Source: G965247265 sp965247265 (lineage in GTDB: Bacteria; Pseudomonadota; Gammaproteobacteria; UBA4575). From it: 64,000 bases of DNA. The DNA lies in the NCBI GenBank assembly GCA_965247265.1, contig OZ252002.1, positions 682,001-746,000 on the forward strand, read 5' to 3'. Below, piece by piece: positions 8,122-16,205 of this stretch (positions within the stretch are counted from its first letter, which is position 1; each line of letters starts with the position of its first letter). A program made the translations under genes and the position numbers. Under the pieces are notes generated by a model. That model did not search any database and was not told the DNA's origin. It saw only the letters and a list, made by a program, of their open reading frames with translations.

Positions 8122-10767
8122 ATGAGTGATATCGACCCACAAGAAACCCAAGAATGGTTAGATGCTCTGGGCGCGATTTTGGCGCGTGATGGAGCTGAAC
8201 GCACCCATTTTATAATCGAGCAACTTATACATAGTGCACGAATTGCGGGTGTAAACCTGCCTTATCGAAATACTACAGCGTATGTAAACACAATCCCTGT
8301 TAATGAAGAAGAGCGATTGCCGGGTGACCCCGAATTGGAGCATCGTGTACGTTCACTAGAGCGTTGGAATGCGTTAGCGATGGTCGTAAAAGCTAATAAA
8401 ATTTTTCCGGAGTTAGGCGGGCATATATCTACGTATGCATCCGCTGCCACATTAATCAGTATTGGGTTTAATCATTTTTTTCGGCCGGCTTCTAAAAGTT
8501 ATGCAGGTGATTTGATCTATTTTCAAGGCCATGCCGCGCCCGGCATTTACGCTCGTGCCTATTTAGAAGGCCGCATTAATGAGGAACAACTGCAACACTA
8601 CCGGCGTGAGGTAGAAGGAAAAGGACTATCTTCTTATCCGCATCCTTGGTTAATGCCTGAGTTTTGGCAGTTTCCAACAGTATCGATGGGTTTGGCACCA
8701 ATCATGGGCATCTACCAGGCACGTTTTATGGAATATCTGCACGATCGTAGCATCATTGATAAAAGCGATCGTAAAGTGTGGGTGTTTGCAGGTGATGGAG
8801 AAATGGATGAACCGGAATCGCTTGGCGCAATTTCATTGGCAGCAAGAGAAGAGTTAGATAATTTAGTATTTGTAATTAACTGTAATTTACAACGCTTGGA
8901 CGGGCCAGTACGTGGGAACGGTAAAATAATTCAAGAATTGGAAGGAAATTTTCGAGGTGCCGGGTGGAATGTTATCAAGGTGCTTTGGGGTGGTAACTGG
9001 GATCCATTGTTAGAACGCGATAGTGAAGGAATTCTACGCAAACGTATGGAAGAAGCCTTAGATGGTGATTTTCAAAACTATCGTGCAAAGGGTGGGGCAT
9101 ATGTACGCGAGCATTTTTTTGGAAAATATCCAGAGCTTGTGAAACTAATCGAAAATATGACCGATGATGATATATGGCGTCTTAACCGTGGCGGACACGA
9201 TCAACAGAAAGTATATGCTGCTTATGCGGCGGCAGTAAAACACAAAGGTCAGCCCACAGTAATTCTTGCAAAAACAGTCAAGGGATATGGTTTAGGTCAA
9301 AGTGGCGAAAGTTTGAATATTGCTCATCAGTTAAAAAAACCTACTAAAGACTCTCTTATTGCATTCAGGGACCGCTACCGAATTCCATTTAAAGATGAAG
9401 AACTAGAAGATGTTCCATTTTATAAACCGCCTGATGAAAGTGCAGAAATGCGCTATTTAAAAGAATTAAGAAGTAAATTAGAAGGTGAAATGCCCAAGCG
9501 AACACACTCTGAAATTAATTTAAGTATTCCTTCAATTGAGATATTTAAAGATCTACTAGATGGCAGCGATGGGCGTGAAAACTCCACCACCATGGCATTT
9601 GTACGAATTCTTTTAGCATTAACTCGTGACAAAGCTATTGCTAAACATGTTGTTCCCATTATACCCGACGAAGCGCGCACATTTGGGATGGAGGGACTTT
9701 TTCGCACTATGGGAATTTATGCGCATAGAGGTCAATTATACGACCCTGTTGATGCCGACCAAGTCATGTACTACCGAGAAGATCAGACAGGTCAAATTTT
9801 AGAAGAAGGCATAAGCGAAGCAGGTGCAATGTCATCATGGATTGCGGCCGCCACCTCATATAGTACACACCATATACCTATGCTTCCGTTTTACATTTTT
9901 TATTCCATGTTTGGATTTCAAAGAATAGGTGATTTAGCCTGGGCAGCAGGCGACAGCCGGGCACGAGGGTTTTTAATTGGTGGCACGGCAGGACGCACCA
10001 CACTTGCGGGCGAGGGACTGCAGCACCAAGATGGGCACAGTCATCTATTAGCATCCACCATTCCTAATTGTCGTGCTTACGATCCTACTTATGCTTATGA
10101 GCTTGCAGTTATTGTGCATCATGGTTTGCAAACAATGTTTGAAGAAAAGGCAGATTATTATTACTACATTACAGTAATGAATGAAAACTATGCACAGCCA
10201 CCGATACCCAAAGGTTGTGAAGAAGGTATTGTGAAGGGCATGTATTTATTGCAAACATCAAAGACAAATAAATTACATGTTCAACTACTTGGTAGCGGTG
10301 CGATTTTACTCGAGGTGATTAAGGCTGCAGAATTATTGAAACAGGACTTTAATATTTCATCAGATATTTGGAGTGTAACGAGCTTTAATCGATTGCGAAG
10401 AGATGGCATGGAGGTAGAGCGTTGGAATATGCTGCATCCTGATGTGGAACATAAAAATTCATATGTAGAGCAATGCTTAAATAATGTGAGCGGGCCTATA
10501 ATTGCTGCTTCTGATTACATGAAAATTTATGCGGAGCAAATTCGTCCATATGTGAATTCAAGATATGTTGTACTAGGGACCGATGGATTCGGACGCAGCG
10601 ATACACGCATGCAGTTGCGCGAATTTTTTGAAATCAATGCTCGATATATTGCAATGGCTGCTGTGCATGCGTTTGCCGAAGATGGCGATGTTGAAAAATC
10701 ATTAGTGAATGATGCTATTAATAAATACAACATAGATCCTGAAAAACCTGACCCGGTAATTTCTTAA
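8122..10767 (+). CDS. aceE: Pyruvate dehydrogenase E1 component, homodimeric type
   Basis: This 881-residue chain is the thiamine-diphosphate E1 subunit that decarboxylates pyruvate and acetylates the lipoyl arm of E2. The ThDP-binding region GDGEMDEPES...NCNLQRLDGPVRGN is clear, as are the N-terminal dimer segment and the C-terminal transketolase-like domain. It starts a three-gene operon with aceF (12 bases on) and ald. A seven-codon reading frame (8106-8129) overlaps the start codon and ends inside it, which could couple or tune translation, but it has no ribosome site of its own. No lpd (E3) follows, so the complex must use an E3 encoded elsewhere. Confidence 0.96.
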   Translation: MSDIDPQETQEWLDALGAILARDGAERTHFIIEQLIHSARIAGVNLPYRNTTAYVNTIPVNEEERLPGDPELEHRVRSLERWNALAMVVKANKIFPELGGHISTYASAATLISIGFNHFFRPASKSYAGDLIYFQGHAAPGIYARAYLEGRINEEQLQHYRREVEGKGLSSYPHPWLMPEFWQFPTVSMGLAPIMGIYQARFMEYLHDRSIIDKSDRKVWVFAGDGEMDEPESLGAISLAAREELDNLVFVINCNLQRLDGPVRGNGKIIQELEGNFRGAGWNVIKVLWGGNWDPLLERDSEGILRKRMEEALDGDFQNYRAKGGAYVREHFFGKYPELVKLIENMTDDDIWRLNRGGHDQQKVYAAYAAAVKHKGQPTVILAKTVKGYGLGQSGESLNIAHQLKKPTKDSLIAFRDRYRIPFKDEELEDVPFYKPPDESAEMRYLKELRSKLEGEMPKRTHSEINLSIPSIEIFKDLLDGSDGRENSTTMAFVRILLALTRDKAIAKHVVPIIPDEARTFGMEGLFRTMGIYAHRGQLYDPVDADQVMYYREDQTGQILEEGISEAGAMSSWIAAATSYSTHHIPMLPFYIFYSMFGFQRIGDLAWAAGDSRARGFLIGGTAGRTTLAGEGLQHQDGHSHLLASTIPNCRAYDPTYAYELAVIVHHGLQTMFEEKADYYYYITVMNENYAQPPIPKGCEEGIVKGMYLLQTSKTNKLHVQLLGSGAILLEVIKAAELLKQDFNISSDIWSVTSFNRLRRDGMEVERWNMLHPDVEHKNSYVEQCLNNVSGPIIAASDYMKIYAEQIRPYVNSRYVVLGTDGFGRSDTRMQLREFFEINARYIAMAAVHAFAEDGDVEKSLVNDAINKYNIDPEKPDPVIS

Positions 10768-10779
10768 TGTACACCTATA

Positions 10780-12087
10780 ATGATTGAGTTAAAAGAAGTT
10801 CATATTACTGATATCGAAGAATTTGATTCTGTTGATGTCGTATCTATTCTAGTCTCAGCGGGTGATCAGGTTTATGTTGACCAGTCTTTAGTAACTATTG
10901 AGAGTGAAAAAGCGATGATGGATTTCCCATCACCCTATGCTGGCATTGTAAATAAAATTGCAGTAACTGAAGGGAACCAAGTTAAGGAAGGTGATACGCT
11001 AGCTGTCATCGAGGTGCGCACTGATGAGTCTGCAACTGATGCTTCTATAGGTCAAGAAATGGAAATTTCTCCTCAAATAGTAAATTCAAGTTTAGAACAA
11101 TCATCCGATGAGAAAAAAATTGAAAAATATATTGATAAAAGCCTCGAGGCTCATCATTCGAAACCATCCGAAACCCAAGTTAAGAACTCAGGCTATGCGA
11201 GTCCAAGTGTGCACGAGTATGTCCGTGAATTGGGAGTAGATTTAGATCAGGTTAAGGGCAGTGGGCGTCAACATAGGATAACGAAAGAAGATGTACAAAA
11301 ATATGTTCGCAGTAATGTAGCAACAGCATCTGGAGAAATAATTAATACATTTTCTAGTAAAGATTTAAAGCCACTAGATTTTTCATCATTTGGTGAAACA
11401 GACGCAATTGAACTGACAAAAATCCAAAAAATAACAGCAAGAAAATTGCAGACTTCTTGGCAAACTATTCCGCATGTTACGCATTTTGAGCATGTCGACG
11501 TCACATTGCTTGAGCAACACCGCAAGCAGTTATCTGAAGAGTTAGCCGGTAAGGACATTAAGTTGACACCACTAGCCTTTGTTGTTAAAGCGTTAGTATA
11601 TGCACTAAAAAAATATCCACAGTTCAATGCGTCACTTGATCTGGCTGCAGGTAAGTTAATTTTAAAAAAATATTTTAATATCGGCATTGCAGTAGATATC
11701 CCTCAAGGATTACTTGTACCTGTACTACGAGATGTTGATAAAAAAAATATAACTCAAGTGGCAATTGAGCTGGTAGAAATGAGTAATCTTGCAAGAGAAA
11801 GAAAGCTTGGTCCAAAGCAAATGTCAGGCGCATGCATGACAATATCAAGCTTAGGTATTATAGGTGGACGTGCGTTTACACCCATAATTAATCCACCAGA
11901 GGTTGCCATACTTGGCGTATCAAAAATGATTGTTCAAGAGAAAGTTTCATATGATGGAGCGTCAATACAGAAGTTACTTCCTTTGTCATTATCCTATGAC
12001 CATCGCGTAATAAATGGTGCAGACGCTGCACGATTTTGTACAAATTTAAAAGACGTTCTAGAAGATATATGGAAGCTAATATTATGA
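10780..12087 (+). CDS. aceF: Dihydrolipoamide acetyltransferase (PDH E2)
   Basis: This encodes 435 residues with a single lipoyl domain (about 1-75, lipoyl Lys44 in ESEKAMMDF), a charged linker, a peripheral-subunit binding domain (about 139-176, starting YASPSVHEYVRELGVD) and the catalytic acetyltransferase domain (about 205-435). The active-site segment reads SYDHRVINGADAARF: the catalytic His is present, but the usual Asp of HxxxDG is Asn, a change I recall from other gammaproteobacterial E2 proteins. With one lipoyl domain it is shorter than the three-lipoyl E. coli form. It lies directly between aceE and ald. Confidence 0.94.
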   Translation: MIELKEVHITDIEEFDSVDVVSILVSAGDQVYVDQSLVTIESEKAMMDFPSPYAGIVNKIAVTEGNQVKEGDTLAVIEVRTDESATDASIGQEMEISPQIVNSSLEQSSDEKKIEKYIDKSLEAHHSKPSETQVKNSGYASPSVHEYVRELGVDLDQVKGSGRQHRITKEDVQKYVRSNVATASGEIINTFSSKDLKPLDFSSFGETDAIELTKIQKITARKLQTSWQTIPHVTHFEHVDVTLLEQHRKQLSEELAGKDIKLTPLAFVVKALVYALKKYPQFNASLDLAAGKLILKKYFNIGIAVDIPQGLLVPVLRDVDKKNITQVAIELVEMSNLARERKLGPKQMSGACMTISSLGIIGGRAFTPIINPPEVAILGVSKMIVQEKVSYDGASIQKLLPLSLSYDHRVINGADAARFCTNLKDVLEDIWKLIL

Positions 12088-12106
12088 AATTCAGGTACAT
12101 AAATTA

Positions 12107-13207
12107 GTGCGAATAGGTGTTCCAAAAGAAATTAAACCTGATGAGTATCGTGTTTCACTACTTCCAGTAGGCGCGCATCTTTTAGTTGATGATGGTCATG
12201 AGGTTTTTGTAGAAACTCAAGCCGGAGTAGGAAGTGGGTATTTGGATAAAGACTATAAGGATGCAGGGGCTAATATTGTTGATTCCGCAGCATCAGTAAT
12301 TAGTGATAGCGACTTATTGGTTAAGGTGAAAGAACCTCAGTCTGAAGAATTAGATAAGTTTTCGGATTCACAAATTATATTTGGATATTTTCATTTCGCG
12401 AGTTCAGAAATTTTAACCCAAGCGTGTATCGAGAAAAATATTTCTGCACTCGCATATGAAACTCTTACGGATGTTAATGGGCAATTGCCATTACTAAAAC
12501 CAATGAGCGAAGTAGCAGGTAAAATGTCAATTCAAGAAGGTGCAAAATGTCTTGAAAAGCCCATGATGGGGCGAGGTATTTTGCTCGGCGGTATAGCAGG
12601 TGTCGCGCCTGCTAATGTGCTTATTTTAGGCGCAGGTGTTGTAGGCGGTAATGCAGCGAGAGTTGCAGCAGGGCTTGGTGCAAACGTTATTATTATGGAT
12701 ATAGATATAGAAAAGCTCCGGCATATTGACGAAGTAATGCCAGACAATGTCACAACGATTTACTCTGATCCCCATGCAGTTGAACAATATGCACTGCAAG
12801 CAGATTTGGTAATTGGAGCCTTACTAATCCCTGGTGGACGCGCGCCAAGATTAATTAGCCGACAATTACTTAAAAACATGAAGCGTGGCGCTGTACTTGT
12901 CGATGTGTCTATCGATCAAGGGGGGTGTTTTGAGACTAGCAAGCCAACAACGCACAATGATCCTGTATATGTTGTCGATGATATTGTGCATTACTGTGTA
13001 ACAAATATACCCGGTGCAGTTGGGCGCACCAGTAGCCAGGGTTTATGTAATGCGACACTCCCTTACATTCGAAAGCTAAGTAATTTAGGTTTAGACGCAT
13101 TCCTTAATGAAAGTAAAGGTAATCGCAATGCGTTAAATATTCATGCAGGAAAAATTAAACACTTGGAAGTTGCAAATGCATTTCGAAATCTTCCTAATAG
13201 TTTTTAA
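12107..13207 (+). CDS. ald: Alanine dehydrogenase
   Basis: This encodes 366 residues from a GTG start. It has the alanine dehydrogenase/PNT N-terminal domain (MRIGVPKEIKPDEYRVSLLP) and a Rossmann NAD domain with GAGVVGGNAARVAAGLGA. The family interconverts L-alanine with pyruvate and ammonia using NAD. It begins 20 bases after aceF on the same strand. Its product pyruvate is the substrate of AceE/AceF, so the operon could turn alanine straight into acetyl-CoA, or use surplus pyruvate for alanine. The length and motifs fit Ald rather than transhydrogenase PntA. It ends 4 bases before a convergent gene. Confidence 0.93.
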   Translation: MRIGVPKEIKPDEYRVSLLPVGAHLLVDDGHEVFVETQAGVGSGYLDKDYKDAGANIVDSAASVISDSDLLVKVKEPQSEELDKFSDSQIIFGYFHFASSEILTQACIEKNISALAYETLTDVNGQLPLLKPMSEVAGKMSIQEGAKCLEKPMMGRGILLGGIAGVAPANVLILGAGVVGGNAARVAAGLGANVIIMDIDIEKLRHIDEVMPDNVTTIYSDPHAVEQYALQADLVIGALLIPGGRAPRLISRQLLKNMKRGAVLVDVSIDQGGCFETSKPTTHNDPVYVVDDIVHYCVTNIPGAVGRTSSQGLCNATLPYIRKLSNLGLDAFLNESKGNRNALNIHAGKIKHLEVANAFRNLPNSF

Positions 13208-13211
13208 TTGA

Positions 13212-13802
13212 CTACCGGTATTCTATAAAGTAAATCATAACACCCAGACCAACCAATAAAACTTCAATGATACTTATCCATAAAAGCATGTAAGTAATTC
13301 TTCTTCCAGAAGGCTTCATCGGTAACCAAATTATGCTTTTGTATAACTTCCAAGGAGTAAACCAAGACCAATGTTTCCACAGAATTAGGTACTGTTGAAT
13401 TTCTTCAGCCCATTTGGTTAAGCTTTTATCAACTTCGTGTAGGTATGTAAGATTTTCCTGTGTTGAAAATGGTTTGTAGTTTTCTGTAATGGTTAGTTTT
13501 GATCCTTGAGCTACATCGTCAACAATAAATATTGTGCTAGATTTGATGCCACTCGAATAGTGTATTTCTATGCCGTTTGGCAATTCTTGAAGTTTTAATT
13601 CTGTATCAATTTTAAAAGAAGCAGATTGGCTATGATTTATAGCAGTCATATGATAGGTCTGATTAGATGTTTGAACCCACTTTTCAAATTCAAGATACGG
13701 ATTAATTCGGTAAAGTCGTTCTATTTTATGGCAAAATTTTAATAATGATTTTTTATCGAAAGGAGTATTAAATTCTACCCATGCCTTGTCATCATTAGGC
13801 AT
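13212..13802 (-). CDS. Hypothetical protein with C-terminal membrane anchor
   Basis: This encodes 196 residues of unknown function. Most of the chain (1-160) is soluble and alternates short beta-like segments with a helix near 115-145, loosely like a START/SRPBCC shape. A single strong membrane helix is at about 170-192 (MLLWISIIEVLLVGLGVMIYF), followed by a three-residue tail, so it is probably tail-anchored. Its start overlaps the end of the universal-stress gene by 8 bases, which indicates translational coupling and a shared role. I do not recognise the family. Confidence 0.6.
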   Translation of the reverse strand: MPNDDKAWVEFNTPFDKKSLLKFCHKIERLYRINPYLEFEKWVQTSNQTYHMTAINHSQSASFKIDTELKLQELPNGIEIHYSSGIKSSTIFIVDDVAQGSKLTITENYKPFSTQENLTYLHEVDKSLTKWAEEIQQYLILWKHWSWFTPWKLYKSIIWLPMKPSGRRITYMLLWISIIEVLLVGLGVMIYFIEYR

Positions 13803-14265
13803 TAGGATAGGGAGCTATAAAACGAGGAGTGGGTAGCTTTCTGGTTAGGAAAGAAGTAGACATGCGTGAAAATAAGCCTGCTACACCTTTAGGTCTTGGT
13901 GAGCCCATAACTACAAGGTCATAAAAAGATTCTTTACAGGTTTCTAATAACGATTGATCTGGATCACCAAGGAGTATCTTGCTGGAGTTTATTATATGCC
14001 TATCTTCAAAGTAACTGCGTACGCGTTCTACGGTTATATTAAGTTCATCTTCAAGCTCCTCTTCAAGATAACTACAAAAATTATTTCGTGTGACGTCGTT
14101 ATTAAGCCAATCATCACCTAGTATATTTTTCCAAAACATTGGAATAACTAACAGATGAGTTACATGAGCATTTTTATGACATGTATTTAAGACAATTTGC
14201 TCTGCCGCTTGAGCACCGATAGTTCCGTGGCTCGCCAGCAATATATTTTTTGCATTCTTTATCAT
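13795..14265 (-). CDS. Universal stress protein (UspA-like)
   Basis: This encodes 156 residues with the Usp fold: an N-terminal strand KNILLASHGTIGAQAAEQ, a central helix-rich section and a C-terminal segment LVVMGSPRPKGVAGLFSRMSTSFL that matches the GxxG-x9-G(S/T) nucleotide-binding region in part. Nucleotide binding is possible but the motif is imperfect. It overlaps the downstream tail-anchored protein by 8 bases. The role is probably stress survival; the sequence gives no specific partner. Confidence 0.75.
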   Translation of the reverse strand: MIKNAKNILLASHGTIGAQAAEQIVLNTCHKNAHVTHLLVIPMFWKNILGDDWLNNDVTRNNFCSYLEEELEDELNITVERVRSYFEDRHIINSSKILLGDPDQSLLETCKESFYDLVVMGSPRPKGVAGLFSRMSTSFLTRKLPTPRFIAPYPNA

Positions 14266-14312
14266 TCCATGGATCTATTATGTATATAAATGTATTGCTG
14301 TAAATTTACAGC

Positions 14313-14441
14313 CTAATATGCCATATAAACAGAAAAGGCAATAACTAGCGCCAAAATTAGCGCAATAAAATCTTCAATACGATCGCTACTAAAAATTGAT
14401 AGTGCTGTACCACGATCAAATTTAAATTCATTTTTTTTCAT
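14313..14441 (-). CDS. 42-residue single-helix membrane protein beside the YeiH-type exporter
   Basis: A short gene with a good ribosome site (AGAGGT, 5 bases before ATG at 14441) encodes a basic N-terminal stretch (KKNEFKFDRG) and one hydrophobic helix (about 24-41). It begins 11 bases after the stop codon of the large exporter, and its ribosome site overlaps the end of that gene, so the two are almost certainly co-translated. It is probably a small regulatory or stabilising subunit of the transporter. I know no named family for it. The context and start signals are strong despite its size. Confidence 0.65.
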   Translation of the reverse strand: MKKNEFKFDRGTALSIFSSDRIEDFIALILALVIAFSVYMAY

Positions 14442-14451
14442 CAATTACCTC

Positions 14452-16032
14452 TTATATAGATTCGGCTACTAGTGCTAGTACAATTACTAGAGAAAGAACT
14501 GCCTTTATTAGTCCAACGATGCCTCCGATTAATGCGGGCTGGCCCCCGGCTTGTCTCATTGCTGAAACTGTAATTTGCATCCCAAGTCCGACTAGACCAA
14601 AAGCAAATAACCATGTTATCCAATTTCTAAATGCTTTGATTTTTTTAGCGGTATGTCGAACTGACTTATGTGCTTTTTTGAGTATGTCGTTTGCATTTTT
14701 AGATAGTAACATTGCATTAACCAAGCCACGCAAGGTGTCGTCATCATCAATGCTCATGACCTTTCCGTTTTCAATTAAACGTTGTAATGCATGTTTTCGG
14801 TCATCTCTTTTAATTTTTATGTACTCACTTTCCAACACATTAGCCTCACTGGAACTAAGTAAATTTTCATTCTTAAATCCTGCCTCTGTAGTATTACCAA
14901 AATACTTTCCCTTGTAATGGTTTGCAGGAGAAAATATTCCAGTCGTAGATAGTGCAAACAGTAAAATGAAACCCAATACAAACACAGGAAATTTTTCGAA
15001 AACAACTTTTCCTATGTTAACTTGAGTTACTGTATTTTCTTCATGTTTGACATACCAAAGTGCAAGCCATAGAACAATAATAGGAAGTACAAGTACGCGT
15101 GTGATGTTAAAAATTTCCGCAACCTTTAACGTTTCAATTCCATCGGGTTGATAGGCAAGTGCTGCACCTGCGACTTGAGCTGAGTTTAAAATTCCAGTAC
15201 CAGCCCATGCTCCAAACTGAACATGAGACATATTCAACATATGTCCTACAATTGGAAAGATAAACATGCATCCCACGCCCCACAATAAAATCGTGCCAAT
15301 TGTATAAGCAATCTCTACAGATTTCGCTTTTACGACGGGGGCCGCAGCGACAGTTGCAGAAACACCGCAAACACCTATTCCTGCTGATAGGACTCCTCCC
15401 ATCGAATTAGGTATTTTCATTTTTCTGCCAAGCCAAAGTACTAGTCCGACTGAGCCAAGTACAAAAAACCCAATCATGACGATGGACAGACCACCAAGAT
15501 TTTTAAGTTCCGCAGCACTGTATAATGTACCCAATAAAATTACGCCTGTTTTTAAACCGAGTCGAGAAAGCCGTACACCATTTTCTGCCCAATTTGGAAT
15601 TTTAAAAAAGTTTACAATTATTATTCCGGTTAATATTCCAAGCACTACATAATTTAGGCCTAAAATTTTATGAATTTGTTTACCCGTATTGCCAACCTTG
15701 CCCATGGATTCACTAATAACAGCAACTTCAGGTGCGAGGAACCACCTCACTAGCATTGTTATCAGCAAAATAAACATGGCTCCAGCGATTGTTGATACGT
15801 AGTAATCACACATACCTTCATTGTGTGCACCAAACCACTGCCATGCGCCTAATAAAACTGAAAAAATTCCAAAATATAATGGCAGTGTCATGATTTCGTT
15901 TATGTATTTATAATCAATACCCCCTAAATGCTCGATGTATGCAGATAAATAATTTGATGTGATTAAATACCATATGGCCAGCATGACGAGGCCAATAATA
16001 AATAGCGCAGGAGATTTTTTGGTGTAGACCAT
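14452..16032 (-). CDS. YeiH/UPF0324-type putative sulfate exporter, enlarged form
   Basis: This encodes 526 residues with about 11-12 membrane helices. The central section (GVRLSRLGLKTGVILLGT, then GGVLSAGIGVCGVSATVAAAPVV and GAWAGTGILNSAQVAGAA) matches the YeiH/UPF0324 family of putative anion exporters, which are usually near 350 residues. Here there is extra N-terminal membrane sequence (1-130) and a hydrophilic insert at about 378-460 rich in Lys, Glu and Asp, before the last two helices. The insert may be a cytoplasmic regulatory region. The gene is followed by the 42-residue membrane protein. The substrate is unknown; sulfite or sulfate is only a family guess. Confidence 0.85.
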   Translation of the reverse strand: MVYTKKSPALFIIGLVMLAIWYLITSNYLSAYIEHLGGIDYKYINEIMTLPLYFGIFSVLLGAWQWFGAHNEGMCDYYVSTIAGAMFILLITMLVRWFLAPEVAVISESMGKVGNTGKQIHKILGLNYVVLGILTGIIIVNFFKIPNWAENGVRLSRLGLKTGVILLGTLYSAAELKNLGGLSIVMIGFFVLGSVGLVLWLGRKMKIPNSMGGVLSAGIGVCGVSATVAAAPVVKAKSVEIAYTIGTILLWGVGCMFIFPIVGHMLNMSHVQFGAWAGTGILNSAQVAGAALAYQPDGIETLKVAEIFNITRVLVLPIIVLWLALWYVKHEENTVTQVNIGKVVFEKFPVFVLGFILLFALSTTGIFSPANHYKGKYFGNTTEAGFKNENLLSSSEANVLESEYIKIKRDDRKHALQRLIENGKVMSIDDDDTLRGLVNAMLLSKNANDILKKAHKSVRHTAKKIKAFRNWITWLFAFGLVGLGMQITVSAMRQAGGQPALIGGIVGLIKAVLSLVIVLALVAESI

Positions 16033-16205
16033 TCAACAGTTCTCCTATTTTTATTTTTTATAATCCTGCAACTAACAACTTTTTTGCAGAAAATAGGTTG
16101 CCACTGACATAGTAAATTAATTTTTGTGAAGATTATCGGTTCTATACAGTAATAACAAGAATAAATGTATTTTCATAATTGGTTTTTTATATAAACTACT
16201 GGTAA

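Noticed and set aside
16033..16205. Pho box before phoX
   Set aside because: One weak half-like CTGACATA is present, with no second half at the right distance.
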